A stretch of 64,000 bases of DNA from Pegoplata infirma. Lineage: Eukaryota > Arthropoda > Insecta > Diptera > Anthomyiidae. The translations under genes and the position numbers were made by a program. Below the pieces are notes generated by a model, which saw only the letters and a program-made list of their open reading frames with translations, did no database searches and was not told where the DNA came from. Each line of letters starts with the position of its first letter. The stretch's first letter is position 1. Positions 34,681-45,815 of this stretch are shown here, in pieces. Location: positions 241,526,023 to 241,590,022 of the forward strand of contig OY992536.1 in assembly GCA_963921195.1 (NCBI GenBank), given 5' to 3'.

Positions 34681-37600
34681 CTATAAGGAGCATAGGGCCT
34701 CAACAAAGTTTCGCCATTCGTTTCTACTTGGTGCAAGGTTCTTTATTTCGTTCCAGGTTTTGCCTGCTCTCGAAGCTTCAAAGTCTAGCTGTCTTCGCCA
34801 AGTGTGTGCTGGTCGTCCTCTTCTTCTACTACCCTGTGGGTTCCAATCTATAGCATTACGGGTTACGTCATCTGGAGATCTTCGCAGTGCATGGCCAATC
34901 CAGCGCCATTTCCTTCTTAACACTTCGATTTGTATTTGATTCTGATGAGTGCGTTCCCAGAGTTGTACATTGGATATCCTGTTGGGCCAAACAATTTTTA
35001 ATATTCTTCTCAGGCATTTGTTGACGAAGAATTGCAGGGTGTTCACATCTTTGGTAGCCATGTTCCACGTTTCGCACCCATAGAGAAGAACAGATTTCAC
35101 ACATGAATTGAAGATGTTGATTTTTGTGTGTGTAGAGATGACTGGTGATTTCCACACTGTGCTGAGTTGGCCGAATGCTTGTCGGGCTTTCATAGTGCGA
35201 TTCAGTACATCATCAGAAGATCCTCCGGTCGTTGTTATGATGCTACCCAAGTAGCAAAAAGTGTTAACATCCTGGATTTGAATGTTTTGGATGGAAAATG
35301 GCCTGTTACATGTGGAATTTATTCTCATGGCCTTTGTCTTAAGAATATTTATTTTGAGGCCTGCCTTTGCAGCTTCTGACTCTACCATTTTTAGGCTTTC
35401 TAACATGTCGGAGTGACTATGTGTTAGAAGGCATATGTCGTCGGCATATTCAAGATCGGCCAAACGTTCGCCAAGTCCCCACATTATGCCTCTGTTGTTG
35501 GCCGTTGCATTTTTCATAACGATGTCCAGCACAACGTTAAAAAGTAACGGTGACAATATGCAGCCTTGACGCACACCCGCTTTAACAGAAACTTTGTCGC
35601 TTATAGAGTTTTGGTGTAGTATACGACAATTTGCGTTTCTGTACAACTCCTGAATGATCTCAATTATTTTTCTAGGAACGCCTTTACAGGTCAGTGCTTT
35701 CCAAATGGCATCGTGTGAAAGTGTGTCAAAAGCTTTTTCGAAATCTATAAAGACTAGGTAAAGGGGCGATCTCCATTCGACTGACTGCTCAATTATAATA
35801 CGGAGGCTGTTTATATGGTCTAAGCAAGACTTTTGTGATCTAAAACCCGCCTGTTCACAACGAAACTCTTTGTCAAGGGAGTCAGAAAGTCTTCTATTGA
35901 TAATATTAGCGATTATCTTGTTTATCATGCTTAGAAGTGTTATTCCTCTCCAGTTTCTACACTCTGTAAGATCACCTTTCTTCGGTATGTTGATGATCAA
36001 GCCCTCTTTCAATTCGTCGGAAAGCTCATTGTTGTCCCACAATCTTTTTACCACATTCTGGAGCAGGAAGGCACTTGTTTGGGGGTCTACTTTTAACAGC
36101 TCAGGATTGATGTTGTCAGGTCCTGGAGCCTTGTGGTTTTTAAGGGCGTGTATAGCGTCAACTATTTCTTCTACTGTAGGGGTGGATACGGGTATGTCGG
36201 CCCTCTCGGTATGGGTAGTGCAATTGCATATTGGATGTGGTATGTGCATGTCAGATGACAGCATGTTGGCATAATGATGTGTCCAAATTTGAAGCTGAGT
36301 ATTTTTTGAAGTGATAAGATCGCCGTTGCTGTTTCGTAGCGGTTTTGACGAGTTGAATTTTTTATTAGTAAGTTTTTTTATTGTTTTGTATAAGTCGCGT
36401 GTTCTACCTGACTCGGCTGCAGTTTGTGCTTCTGTGGCAAGGTTTTCCACCCATTTACGCTTGTCTCTACGAGCGCTACGCTTAACTTCTCTGTCAATAA
36501 AACTGTAGTTGGCCTGGAGTCTGGATTTTTCCAAGCTTGTTCTGGCATTATTCATTTGAGACTTGATTTCTTTTCTCGTGGTTATGAAATTCCACGTTGT
36601 ATCGGATATCCACGGCTTTCTTTCTGGGATTTTGTATCCAATATGTTTTGCTGCAGCATCACATATAAGGTCCCTCACATTTTCAAATTCGTCAGTAAGA
36701 TTTTGGTTGGTTTCTGCTGAGTTTCTCAAGGCCTGGGTGTAGGTAGTTTTGACGTTGGGGTCATTTAGCTTCTGGACATCAAATTTTCTGTGGGTTTGAA
36801 TACCCGTCTTCACCGCCGCCACTCTTAATCTGATGGTACCCACAAGGAGATGGTGGTCACTGGAACAGTCAGCACCACGTTTATTTCGCACATCTAATAG
36901 GGAGCCACGCCATGTCTTGCTAATAGCGATGTGGTCGATCTGGTTTTCTGTTCGATGGTCAGGTGATACCCACGTGGCTTTGTGGACTTTTCTGTGTGGA
37001 AAAATTGTACCACCTATAACCAGTTTGTTGCCCAAACACATTTCTGTAAACAACTCTCCATTTTCGGTCATTCTTCCTATGCCATGGACGCCCATAGCTG
37101 GTTCTCGATTTGAGTTATCGTTGCCCACTTGAGCGTTAAAATCACCCATCACCAATAATATATCACCCCTGTGTGCAGCTGAGGTTACTCTGGCTAGCTG
37201 GCTATAGAATTCTTCTTTAGTCTGTGTGTCAGAAGTTTCTGTGGGTGCATAACATTGTATACATGTGATGTTTCGAGCACGTGTTCGGAGTCGTGCTGTA
37301 ATTATTCTATCAGAATATGGGTGCCAGTCTATCAGCGCATTTCGCGCTTCCCTGCTTAGTAGTATCCCCACTCCACTAGACCGTTGTTGATCGGCTGGTT
37401 TGCCAGAGTAGATCATGGTAAAATTATCAGATGTTGAGAACTCTCCTGAATCCGGTCATCTGGTTTCACAAAGTCCTAGGAAGGCGAGGTTGTAAGTTTT
37501 TGCTTCCCTGCAGACCTGCGCAAGCTTCGAAGAATCTAAAAGCGTCCTCACGTTCCAAGTTCCAAATCGTGTCCGTTGTTTAAAGCTGAAGGTCGTCATC

Positions 37601-37686
37601 AGAGGGATCGATTGTTTTTCATTTACATTGTTTGAGGTTTCGGTAATCATTTGTTTTAAGATGAGTAGCTGATTGGGCTTCTGCAT
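34681..37686 (-). pseudogene. LINE endonuclease-reverse transcriptase, one nonsense codon
   Basis: About 1,001 codons in a single frame with one break: TGA at 37456-37458 where relatives have TGG (ETR-stop-PDSGEF). The family enzyme nicks target DNA and primes reverse transcription of its own RNA there.

N-terminal apurinic-type endonuclease: FGTWNVRTL, CYAPTE, GDFNAQVG (residue ~181), NQIDHI, SDHHLLVG (~276). Reverse transcriptase: KAPGPDNINPELLK, IPKKGDLTECRNWRGI, EQAGFRSQKSC, FIDFEKAFD (~646), GVRQGCILSPLLFN, EYADDICLL (catalytic YADD ~747-750). C-terminal: SVLLYGCETW, CLRRILKIVW, RKWRWIGHALRR, RGRPAHTWRR.

The endonuclease and RT catalytic residues are all present. Downstream of the stop, a 911-codon frame opens at ATG 37416. 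The start at 37686 is the first in-frame ATG-like codon after the GC-rich leader. Confidence 0.92.
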
Positions 37687-38325
37687 CCGATCCTGGAACT
37701 GGGGCTGCCAGCATGGCCTCCAGGCGGGCTGTTGGTGGCAATTGGTTATTTGAAGGCGCCAATCTCTCGCCTTGACGTTCCGAGTATCATTGGCACTCAG
37801 AACTTGTTAGGAGTCCGGCGCCACCCGGAAACCCTCTGAGACTCTCCTCCCGGAACCGCTGATTGTCCGCGACTGCATTTGCAGCTGTTCCATATATCTA
37901 CGGAACTTTCCACTATCCGCAACCTGTGGACGCGCCCGATAGCACTCAGCTGTGCTTCCATCAGAGAAGGCGAGCCATCAGAGATGGCGAGAATTGATGA
38001 ATGCTTCGCTGTAAAAATGTCTATCTTTACAATTTAATTAATTTGGATTCCATTGTAACTGGGACTACACCTGCAAAAATTTTCAATTTCATCAAACAAA
38101 ATCTTTGTATGCACATAAAAAGAAAGAGTTTACCATAGTTTTCTAATGTATTTTTTGCATAAAGAGACTCGAAGTAATTTTTGTGTTTCGTAGATTCACC
38201 ATGACGCTTTAGATCCTTTTTCTGGGAATTTAATGAAGTCTTACAAGCCACACAAAAAGAATCATTTGATGGATTACTTGTTATTTAGAAAGATTTTGGT
38301 GCACAAGATCTAGATTTAAGCCAAC

Positions 38326-39645
38326 CTAAGAAGAAAAATCATATTAACGATATATCCATATATATGGGTGAAATCAAAAAATGTCAACCAAACCATGTAA
38401 TCGTGCAATATCTCATACATTGGTTAAAGTATTCGCATATTTTCTTTTGTACAACGTCATATACATTGCCATTATACATAACTAACATCATTCTGGATAT
38501 TAATAAGCTATTTTAAACAAGTTATTTTCATTTTTGTAGGCCAAATGTAAACTCCGTCGCCAATAACCATTTCAGTTTTTAAACTTTAACCGGTTATATC
38601 TTAAAAACCAATAAACCAAGAGCTTAATAATTGACTACATTTTTAAAGAGGGAATGTTGACGTTCTTAAAAATTTTTTTTATATAATCATAACTATCTCG
38701 TTTACCCATGCAAACACGGCTTCAATTGTGTAACGATTTTTCGACACTTTTTTAGACATTGTGGAACCCGACAATTTTGTTGTTTTTGACGTATTATGTT
38801 TAGAAAAATAATATGTTATTGCCCCATTTATTAAGCGCGAGGCTATAAAGTATCATTGTGCATCATTGGTTTCAAGTTTTTTCATTGCATATTAATTTCC
38901 CGGTATGAAAAGCTAAATCATAAATGAAAAATCGAAAAATGCTGTAAACTCCGTCTCCACGTTTACAACAAAACTACTTAGCGTGTATCTGAAATATCGT
39001 CATATTTTGACGTATCTAGTTGACATCTTATGATTTTTTTTCGGAATCCAATTTTCGACAAATAGTTTTTGAAAAAAAGGGCAAAAAGTGACGAAATGTA
39101 AACTCCGTCTCTGTAAACTCCGTCAACTTTTTTTTTTTTTCGCAGATAGCAATAAAAAACTTTATGTAGTTGTAAAAACCGATGCAAATATTAACACTAG
39201 TCATTCAAAAAATAAAAAAAAACTCATTTTAACAGATCTAATAATAAATTTATTTTACATTTCCTATGAAAAATCCTGTTAAAAAAAATAATTGTAAAAT
39301 CTTTAATAACAAAAACAGGAAAAAATCCTAATAACAAAAATAGTTTGTTTTTACATTAATAAGTTTTTTAAATTACAACGAAATGTTTTCAAAAAAAATT
39401 TAAAAAATGTAATGTATTTTTCTAAGGTGAATGTAAACTCCGTCACCAAAAAAATCATAAAATTGTCTATAAAATTTGTTTGAAACAATTTGTAGAAGAC
39501 ATTTTTTATAGTTATATTAGTAGTGATGTAACATATCGATTTTAATAAAAAAATTCACCAAAAATTAAATTTTTTTGTTTGTACAATTTTGGCTCAAAAA
39601 CACTGACATTTTTTGATTTCACCCATATATATTAATTATTCATAC
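38326..39645 (-). other. Intron of the hAT transposase gene, carrying a TE insertion
   Basis: Donor AG|GTATGAATAATT at 39645 and acceptor TTTTTCTTCTTAG|G at 38326 (minus strand). Joined exons keep the frame (CAA-G|GT-TGG). Without the 1,259-bp insertion and one 8-bp target copy the intron is 53 nt, a standard short fly intron, with a polypyrimidine tract and a TTAAT branch-like word. Confidence 0.8.
38366..39624. mobile_element. GGGTGAAATCAAAAAATGTC-ended element inside the intron
   Basis: 1,259 bp with ~21-bp inverted ends (GGGTGAAATCAAAAAATGTC), flanked by ATATATAT on each side (38358-38365, 39625-39632). Low-complexity flanks make the 8-bp duplication suggestive only. Five direct copies of TGTAAACTCCGTC lie inside at 38546, 38943, 39097, 39112 and 39432. 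No coding region recognised. Confidence 0.7.
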
Positions 39646-40109
39646 CTTGTGCCCAATTTTCTTGTTCCCAATTAGGATTATGTCTTTTTTTCCAGAATCA
39701 ACTTTTGCGGCCATTGTTAACGATAAATTTATATTTTTCAAACTCTTCTTTTGTATAATCATTCACAGGGAATAATGGCACTACACTCAAAAAAAAAGTT
39801 TGTAAAATTACAAGTAAAAGGTCTTGTAATTCTGTTTTACTAATATTTTTGTCTTTTTACAAAAATTGTTGTATATTTAATAAAACGAAAACTACAGTTT
39901 GCTTTGTAATTTTACTATTATACGTTGGTAAATTTATTGTACAAATTTTTTAGGTAAATTTACAAAAAAATTAACTATTTTACAAATTAAAAAAATATTA
40001 CAAGGTGCTTAGTTTTTTTACACAAGAAAACTGTAATTGTACAACAAAATTTTACTTGATGTTATTTAGTCTTTCTACCAAAAAAATGTTTTATTACAAA
40101 CATTTTTTT

Positions 40110-42097
40110 TATACCCTCCACTCTAGTGATAGAGGGTATATATAAGTTTGTCATTCCGTTTGTAACACCTCGAAATATTGGTCTAGGACCCCATAAAGTA
40201 TATATATTTATGATCCTCGATCGATTTTAAGTCGATCTAGCGATGTCCGTCCGTCCGTCCGTCCGTCCGTCCGTCCGTCCGTCTGTCTGTCTGTCCGTCC
40301 GTAGAAAACACGCTAACTTTTGAAAGACTTTACAGAGGCTACTGAAGTTTGGCATATATGTTTGTCATTTACCTGGTCAGGTTGGTATTGCAATCCAGCC
40401 AAATCGGTCCAGTGGTTCAAAAGTTATGAGCAAAAGAGTAAATTTCGGCAAGGGTGTTTCGCGAATTTACGAGATAAAAAACACGATAACTTTCGAAAGA
40501 CAATAATGAGACTACTGAAGCTTGTCATGTATCTTTGCCGTTCCCCGGGTCTGTTTCGTATTAAATTTCAGCTCAATCGGTCCAGTGGTTCAAAAGTTAT
40601 AAGCAAAACCCAGAATTTCAAATTAGTTTCATCTAAAATGCCACGTGTTTTAACAAGTTTGAAAATCATTGGTGGTACCCACCAAAACTTTGGTAATGGG
40701 TAGTAATTATATAACACATTACCAGGTAATGTATATACCATATTTGTAGCATTATTTTAGGATGTCTTACCAAACATTTGTTCCACAACGTATTATTTTC
40801 AAGTGAAAAGTAATTCATTACTAATAATTTGCTACGTAATGCATGATTATTGGAAAAAAAGTATTTAATATTTATTATTTCTAAACATTAAATCATGGAT
40901 GACTTATATTTGGTTACATTATGTATTATTTGAAAGTTTAAAATAATGCATTATTTATAATTGGATGCATAATGCATTACAATAACATAAAAAATAATTA
41001 TTTTATACAAAAAATGCATAAGTTTAAACTAGAGATGGGCTCACGACAGGAAATTTCTAACGACGCACACTCACGAGCATATTTTATCTACTTACACTCA
41101 CAATCACGTGAGTAAATTTAATACAAAATTACTTTTTCACTACTCGTAACACCTTATATATTATCTTCTGGTATGCTATATTATTTTATTTCTCGTAACC
41201 TATAAAATATCATATATTTTACACCTTACTCGTATTCTTCGTTATAAATTTATGACTTATTTTATACCTTACTGGTATTCTTTGTGATAATGTGGATGCA
41301 TTACTTTGAGTCTCATCGCCTGTTAAAATCATCAATGCTGCAATGTATAAAATAAGAGATCCTATACCTTATTTTATACCTTATTTGGTAATCTAAGTTT
41401 TGCTGGGTAACTTAACAATGCTTTCAAACTTGTTTAATTTTAAAGCAATGCTTTTTAAACTTGTTTAGTTCTAAAAGCATTGGTAACTTAAAAATTATAC
41501 TCGAAAAAAATTTTACACTCAAAAAAAATTTTACACTCAAAAAAAAAATTTAGTTTTTTTTTTTTTACAAAAATTACAATATTTTGTGTACATGCGTACG
41601 TGCATTCACTCAGAAATATTTTTACAGTAAAAAAAAACATTACACTCGAAAAAAATTTTACACTCAAAAAAAAAATAGTAATTTTTCTTTTTTTTTTTAA
41701 AAAAAGGCAAAAAAAGAGTTTTTTATTTAAAATAAAATATTTTACACTCAAAAAAAATTTTACACTCAAAAAAAATTACACAAAAAAAAATTTAGTTTTT
41801 TTTTTTTACAAAAATGACAATATTTTGTGTACATACGTACGTGCATTCATTCAGAAATATTTTTACAGTAAAAAAAACATTAAACTCGAAAAAAAATTTA
41901 CACTCAAAAAAAAAATTTGTAATTTTTCTTTTTTTTTTAAAAAAAAGGCAAAAAAAGAGTTTTTTACTCAAAATAAAATATTTCTAATCAAAATTGTTCA
42001 TATTTTCACGTTAAAAAATGTACTACCCTTTAAAAAAAAATGCATTGTGGAGGGTATTCATAGATTCGTCAAAGTCGAATTTAACTTTTCTACTTGT
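40110..42097 (+). mobile_element. A-family Helentron-like element carrying a MITE
   Basis: ATACCCTCCACTCTAGTGAT to CTTTTCTACTTGTT, in a T-run. Nearly identical to 23214-24207 up to CCACGTGTTTTAACAAGTTT, where the CCCACC-ended MITE (40678-41407) interrupts. After it, a ~242-bp segment with TACGTGCATTCA and AAATATTTTTACAGTAAAAA is tandemly doubled (41500-41990). The 40320-40703 frame has no known domain. Confidence 0.8.
40678..41407. mobile_element. CCCAGCAAAACTT-ended MITE, copy 2
   Basis: 730 bp, CCCACCAAAACTT / AAGTTTTGCTGGG. The sister A copy at 23750-23775 supplies the empty site (GGTGTTAACTAAACAATGC), which shows that TA was duplicated (40676-40677, 41408-41409). Confidence 0.85.
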
Positions 42098-42259
42098 TTT
42101 TTTTAAGATCGTTTACAAGGTTTTAAGTTTGAAATGTATGTATTGAAAAGTACAAAATTCCAATGTTATTTTACAAAACTTATTTTATTACTAGAATTAG
42201 AGTTGTTTTACAAAAAAAAAATTATTCAACAATAGGACACGCAAAAAATGGCGAAAAAA

Positions 42260-42715
42260 TCGTTTTTTGGATTTTTCAGCCATTTCTTTCTTAGAAACTA
42301 TATGATGTTTATATATGAGAAGAAAGGTTTTTTTAATGCCTATCCAACGGTGGCATAACCTTGTAAAACTTTGGCTTCGTTAAATACTTTTTTCGTGAAA
42401 ATGTGTAAATTTTGGCGGGTATTGATATGAAGACATAGACCTACGAAGTCCATATGAATCTGAAATAATCTTTATTAAATTTAAGTCGACACGTATTTTT
42501 GCTCTAGAGGATATTCATGTTAGTTCGGGAGTTATCGAAATTTTACCGGAGGCCCACATTGTATCATAAGGGGACAACGAAATTTTGAAACACTGATATG
42601 GCCGATAAGCAGAGACACCCCAACCTTAAAATCGTCTCTATTATATATATTGTAAGTTTCAGGCAAATCCGTTCATAAGGGTTGAGATACTTCCCTTGTA
42701 AGTTCAGATTTTTTT
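42260..42715 (+). mobile_element. E-family repeat copy
   Basis: GGATTTTTCAGCCATTTCTT ... GACATAGACCTACGAAG ... TTGAGATACTTCCCTTGT. Matches 47338-47668, but there the first half is inverted relative to the last. Confidence 0.55.
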
Positions 42716-43788
42716 TTGCGTTTTGGAGTAAAAAATTTAGTTAAAAATAATTTTTTATAAATAAAAAATTTCATGAAAAGAAAGTTTGGAAATTTTGTAA
42801 GTTCCGGACACAAAAAATTTTCATTTAATTGTAACCTTTAGCAAAAAAATTGAATTTTTACACCATTTTTTGGTAATTTGCGTTAAGTAGAATACAACAG
42901 TTTTTATGTGTTTCTGCTATATAATTGTTTTAGTTCTTTTTTTTTTGTATTTTTACCATTTTTTTGGTAATTTTACCATATTTTTTTGGTAATTTTTTTT
43001 TTAATTTGTCACCTAAAATGTCAATAAAAAGCTGCCAGTTATGAAAAATTAAGTTTTTCTTATTTTAACAGGTACTTAAACATCCAATCTACAATATGCA
43101 AAAAAATTTTTTTCCGATTTTTTAAAAATACTTGTGAAAATAATTGAAAATTAAAAAAAAAAAAAATTTTATTTTTTGACTAATTTTCCCTGGAAATATA
43201 AGAAATTTCTTGTGTAGCCTCCTTCGCAATTCTCATATGTTCTACTTAAGAAAAACGAAATGTCGAAAAAAATAAAAAAGTGCAGTGTTATACATTAAAA
43301 AGTATGTTAAAAGTGTTCAAGTGAAAAAAAAATCATTTAGGTTGTTGAAGTGCTACTCCAGCTGGAAAAATAAGATGCACCAATAGAAAAAAACCTTTAA
43401 ATTTACAAAACAAATATGTAAATTAGCCAAATTTTTTGTAAATTTACAAAACAAATATTAAAATTTAAAAAACAAAATTGTATACTTACGAAAAAAGTTG
43501 TAATTTTACAAAAATGAAGTAGAAAATACAAAAACAATATTGTAAATTTACAAATTTTTTGGTTAAACTACTGTTTTTACGGCAAAAAAATTAGAAAAAA
43601 TGGTATATATACAATAAAAATTGTAAATTTACCACTTTTTATTGTAAATATACAAGTTTTTTGCCATAAAAAACAGTTGTTTAACCAAACAATTTGTAAA
43701 TTTACAATTTTGGTTCATGATTTTCTACTTTATTTTGTAAATTTACAACTTTTTTTGTAAGTTTACAATTTTTTTTTGTAAATTTTAT

Positions 43789-44890
43789 TATACCCTCCAC
43801 TCTAGTGATAGAGGGTATATATAAGTTTGTCATTCCGTTTGTAACACATCGAAATATTGGTCTAGGACCCCATAAAGTATATATATTCATGATCCTTGAT
43901 CGATTTTAAGTCGATCTAGCGATGTCCGTCCGTCCGTCCGTCCGTCCGTCCGTCTGTCTGTCTGTCCGTTGAAAACACGCTAACTTTTGAAAGACTTTAC
44001 GGAGGCTCCTGAAGTTTGACATATATGTTCTCCATTTACCGGGTCAGGTTGGTATTGCAATCCAGCGAAATCGGTCAAGTGGTTCAAAAGTTATGAGCAA
44101 AAGAGTAAATTTCGGCAAGGTTATTTTTCGAATTTACAAGATTAAAACCACTATAACTTTCGAAAGACAATTCTGAGGGGGCTGAAGCTTAGCATATATA
44201 TTTGTCGTTCCCCAAGGCTATTTGATTTTGAATTTCAGCAAAATCGGTTCAGTGGTTCAAAAGTTATAAGCAAAGCACTGAATTTCAGATTTGTTTCACC
44301 TTAAACTGTTGAAAACTCGTTAAACAAGTTTTAAAAGCATGGTGAAATACCAGTTTTTTAAAACTTGTTGTTGTTTGTTTTCTTGTCGTGGGGTGCAGTT
44401 TAGTTGTTAGACAAGTAAATATTTGTTATTGTTTTGTTATTGTAACTGTATGTAACGGTGTATAGTAAGAATTTTTGGAAAAAAAAATCAAATGAAGTAA
44501 AATAAAAAGTGGGAAATATGTGAAATATTTTTTTTTGTATTGCATATAGGTACAAAACAACAAAAATATTTTACAAAGTAATTTTGTTACTCAAAGAAAT
44601 TGTACACTAAAAAAAATATTTACACTAAAAAAAATGTTACACTCAAAAAAAAATGTACACAAAATTTTTTTTAATGAAATGTTACACTCAAAAAAATGCT
44701 GACAGTCAAAAAAATTTTACACTCAAAAAAATTTGATTCATTAAAAAAAGTTTTACTCAATATAATATATGTATTTCTAATAAAAAATTTGTGATGCAAT
44801 TTTTTGAAATTTTTTTAGAAAATTACTATCAGATGACATTGTGGAGGGTATTCATAGATTCGACCAAGTCGAACTTAATTTTTCTACTTG
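43789..44890 (+). mobile_element. A-family Helentron-like element
   Basis: Complete copy: hairpin start TATACCCTCCACTCTAGTGA, (GTCC)n core at 43925-43960, 3' GTGGAGGGTATTCATAGATT, CTACTTG end, T-run target. Very close to the inverted copy 45816-46978 (for example GTGAAATACCAGTTTT and GGGGTGCAGTTTAGTTGTTA). Confidence 0.8.
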
Positions 44891-45815
44891 TTTTTTTTTT
44901 GCAAATTTACAATTTTTATTGTAAATATACGTGTTTGTCAATATTTTTTTTGCGGTAAAAACAGTAGTTTAACCAAATAATTTGTTAATCTACAATTTAT
45001 TTTTTTCATTTTCTATTTTTTCTTTGTAAAATAACAACCTTTTTCTGTAAGTTTACAATTTTGTTTTGTAAATTTACCAAATTTTTTGTAAATTTACAAA
45101 AAAAATGTTCACCTCAAAGTTAGTATTTTACAAAAAAAATTGTAAATTTACATTTTCTTTTGTTAAATCAATTTACAAATTATCCCCGTAACATTACGGG
45201 GATTCTTGCTAGTACATATTTTACAAAACCTGCCCCGTAAAATCATGGGGATTTTATGTCATTTTACAAACTTTTTTTTTTGAGTGTAGTTTTTAGACTT
45301 GCCAAGCTAATTCGTCTTTTGGTAATACATATTATTTCATTGTTGCCACTACTTTTAAATAAAAAAGTGTAGATAAATAACAAATTGGCAAAAAAAAAAA
45401 TCAATTTAAAACATAAAAAAAAAATATTATTTAGATATATTATTTCATCTCCAAGAAATCCCCAAAAATTTTGTTTGCATCCCCATGAAAACCCCGGATC
45501 CCCAAACCAAAAATTGCATCCCCATTTCCAAAAAAAATCCCCTATTTGGGGATAAAACCCCTAAACTGGCAACACTGGTCTGGGAATTTTTTTTAAATCT
45601 TTTTTAATAATTCTAAAGTAAATACTCCAAAACACAAAAAAATGTGTCTGGGAATCACAAAATTTAAAAATTTTTTGTTTTTTTAAACATAAATCCTCGT
45701 AATAAAATCATTTTTGTAAAATAACTGTTTTTTTTTTGTAAATCAACTAGAATCCTAGTAAAAATATTTTCAAAATTTTGTCAACTTTTTTTTTAAAATC
45801 TTTTTCAATAAAAAA

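Larger units (their letters stand above)
34626..37993 (-). mobile_element. RTE-type LINE, nearly full length, inserted in the hAT exon
   Basis: 3,368 bp bounded by a perfect 10-bp target duplication ATTGATGAAT (34616-34625 and 37994-38003). On the minus strand: a GC-rich 5' UTR of ~307 bp (37687-37993), one long ORF, a ~15-bp 3' UTR, and a (TA)n tail at 34626-34665 instead of poly(A). A single ORF, minimal 3' UTR and simple-repeat tail are typical of the RTE clade. The intact target duplication and nearly open ORF indicate a young insertion. Confidence 0.9.
32919..39714 (-). pseudogene. hAT transposase (ZMYM6/DUF4371-like type), interrupted
   Basis: Family role: excises and reinserts the hAT element in the nucleus. 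Exon 1 (39646-39714) encodes PNWEQENWAQ. A phase-1 intron (38326-39645) rejoins the frame as WAQ-GWLKS. Exon 2 has a CVAC-X13-H-X5-H zinc finger (38185-38254), is split by a LINE (34626-37993), and resumes with SSVDHLSEMLKSF.

Further landmarks are DESTD (first catalytic Asp, ~34443), IGTDGANN (second, ~34242), CTCHSLHL (CxxH, 34157-34180), SSTRWLSYG, and the C-terminal dimerisation segment LAELVLNILC...SNACVERVFSIMN (~33148-33240), ending at a TAA at 32919.

Defects: one-base shifts at an A7 run (exon 1) and a T7 run (~33265), a shift near 38030, an in-frame stop in exon 2 upstream of the finger and another near 34139, a small deletion near 34210, and a stop near 33075. The start codon is uncertain because ATG 39712-39714 is one base out of frame. 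Confidence 0.9.
39784..45286. mobile_element. CACTCAAAAA-ended element, 5.5 kb with nested A elements
   Basis: Ends CACTCAAAAAAAAAAGTTTG / CAAACTTTTTTTTTTGAGTG, continuing into TAAAAT, with TA on each side (39782-39783, 45287-45288). Its own sequence is TTTACAA-rich DNA. It carries A elements at 40110-42097 and 43789-44890 and an E-family stretch at 42260-42715. It sits upstream of the hAT start codon. Confidence 0.7.
32662..45577 (-). mobile_element. hAT transposon, native ~2.8 kb, expanded to 12.9 kb by nested insertions
   Basis: Ends CAGGGTCGCCAGTTT (32662) and the inverted AAACTGGCAACACTG (45577), flanked by a perfect 8-bp duplication GTCTGGGA (32654-32661 and 45578-45585). Eight-bp duplications and CAG-start ends are hAT hallmarks. 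Both subterminal zones carry repeated ATCCCCAA words. The transposase gene is on the minus strand. Subtracting the RTE LINE, the intron insertion and the 5.5-kb CACTCAAAA element, each with one target copy, leaves about 2,766 bp, a normal size for an autonomous hAT. Confidence 0.9.

Noticed and set aside
34611..34853. Plus-strand ORF with IYIYIY run
   Set aside because: It reads through the (TA)n tail of the LINE and antisense LINE sequence.
35870..37132. Plus-strand ORFs over the LINE (35870-36274, 36424-36720, 36833-37132)
   Set aside because: They are antisense shadows of the LINE coding frame, which carries all the recognisable motifs.
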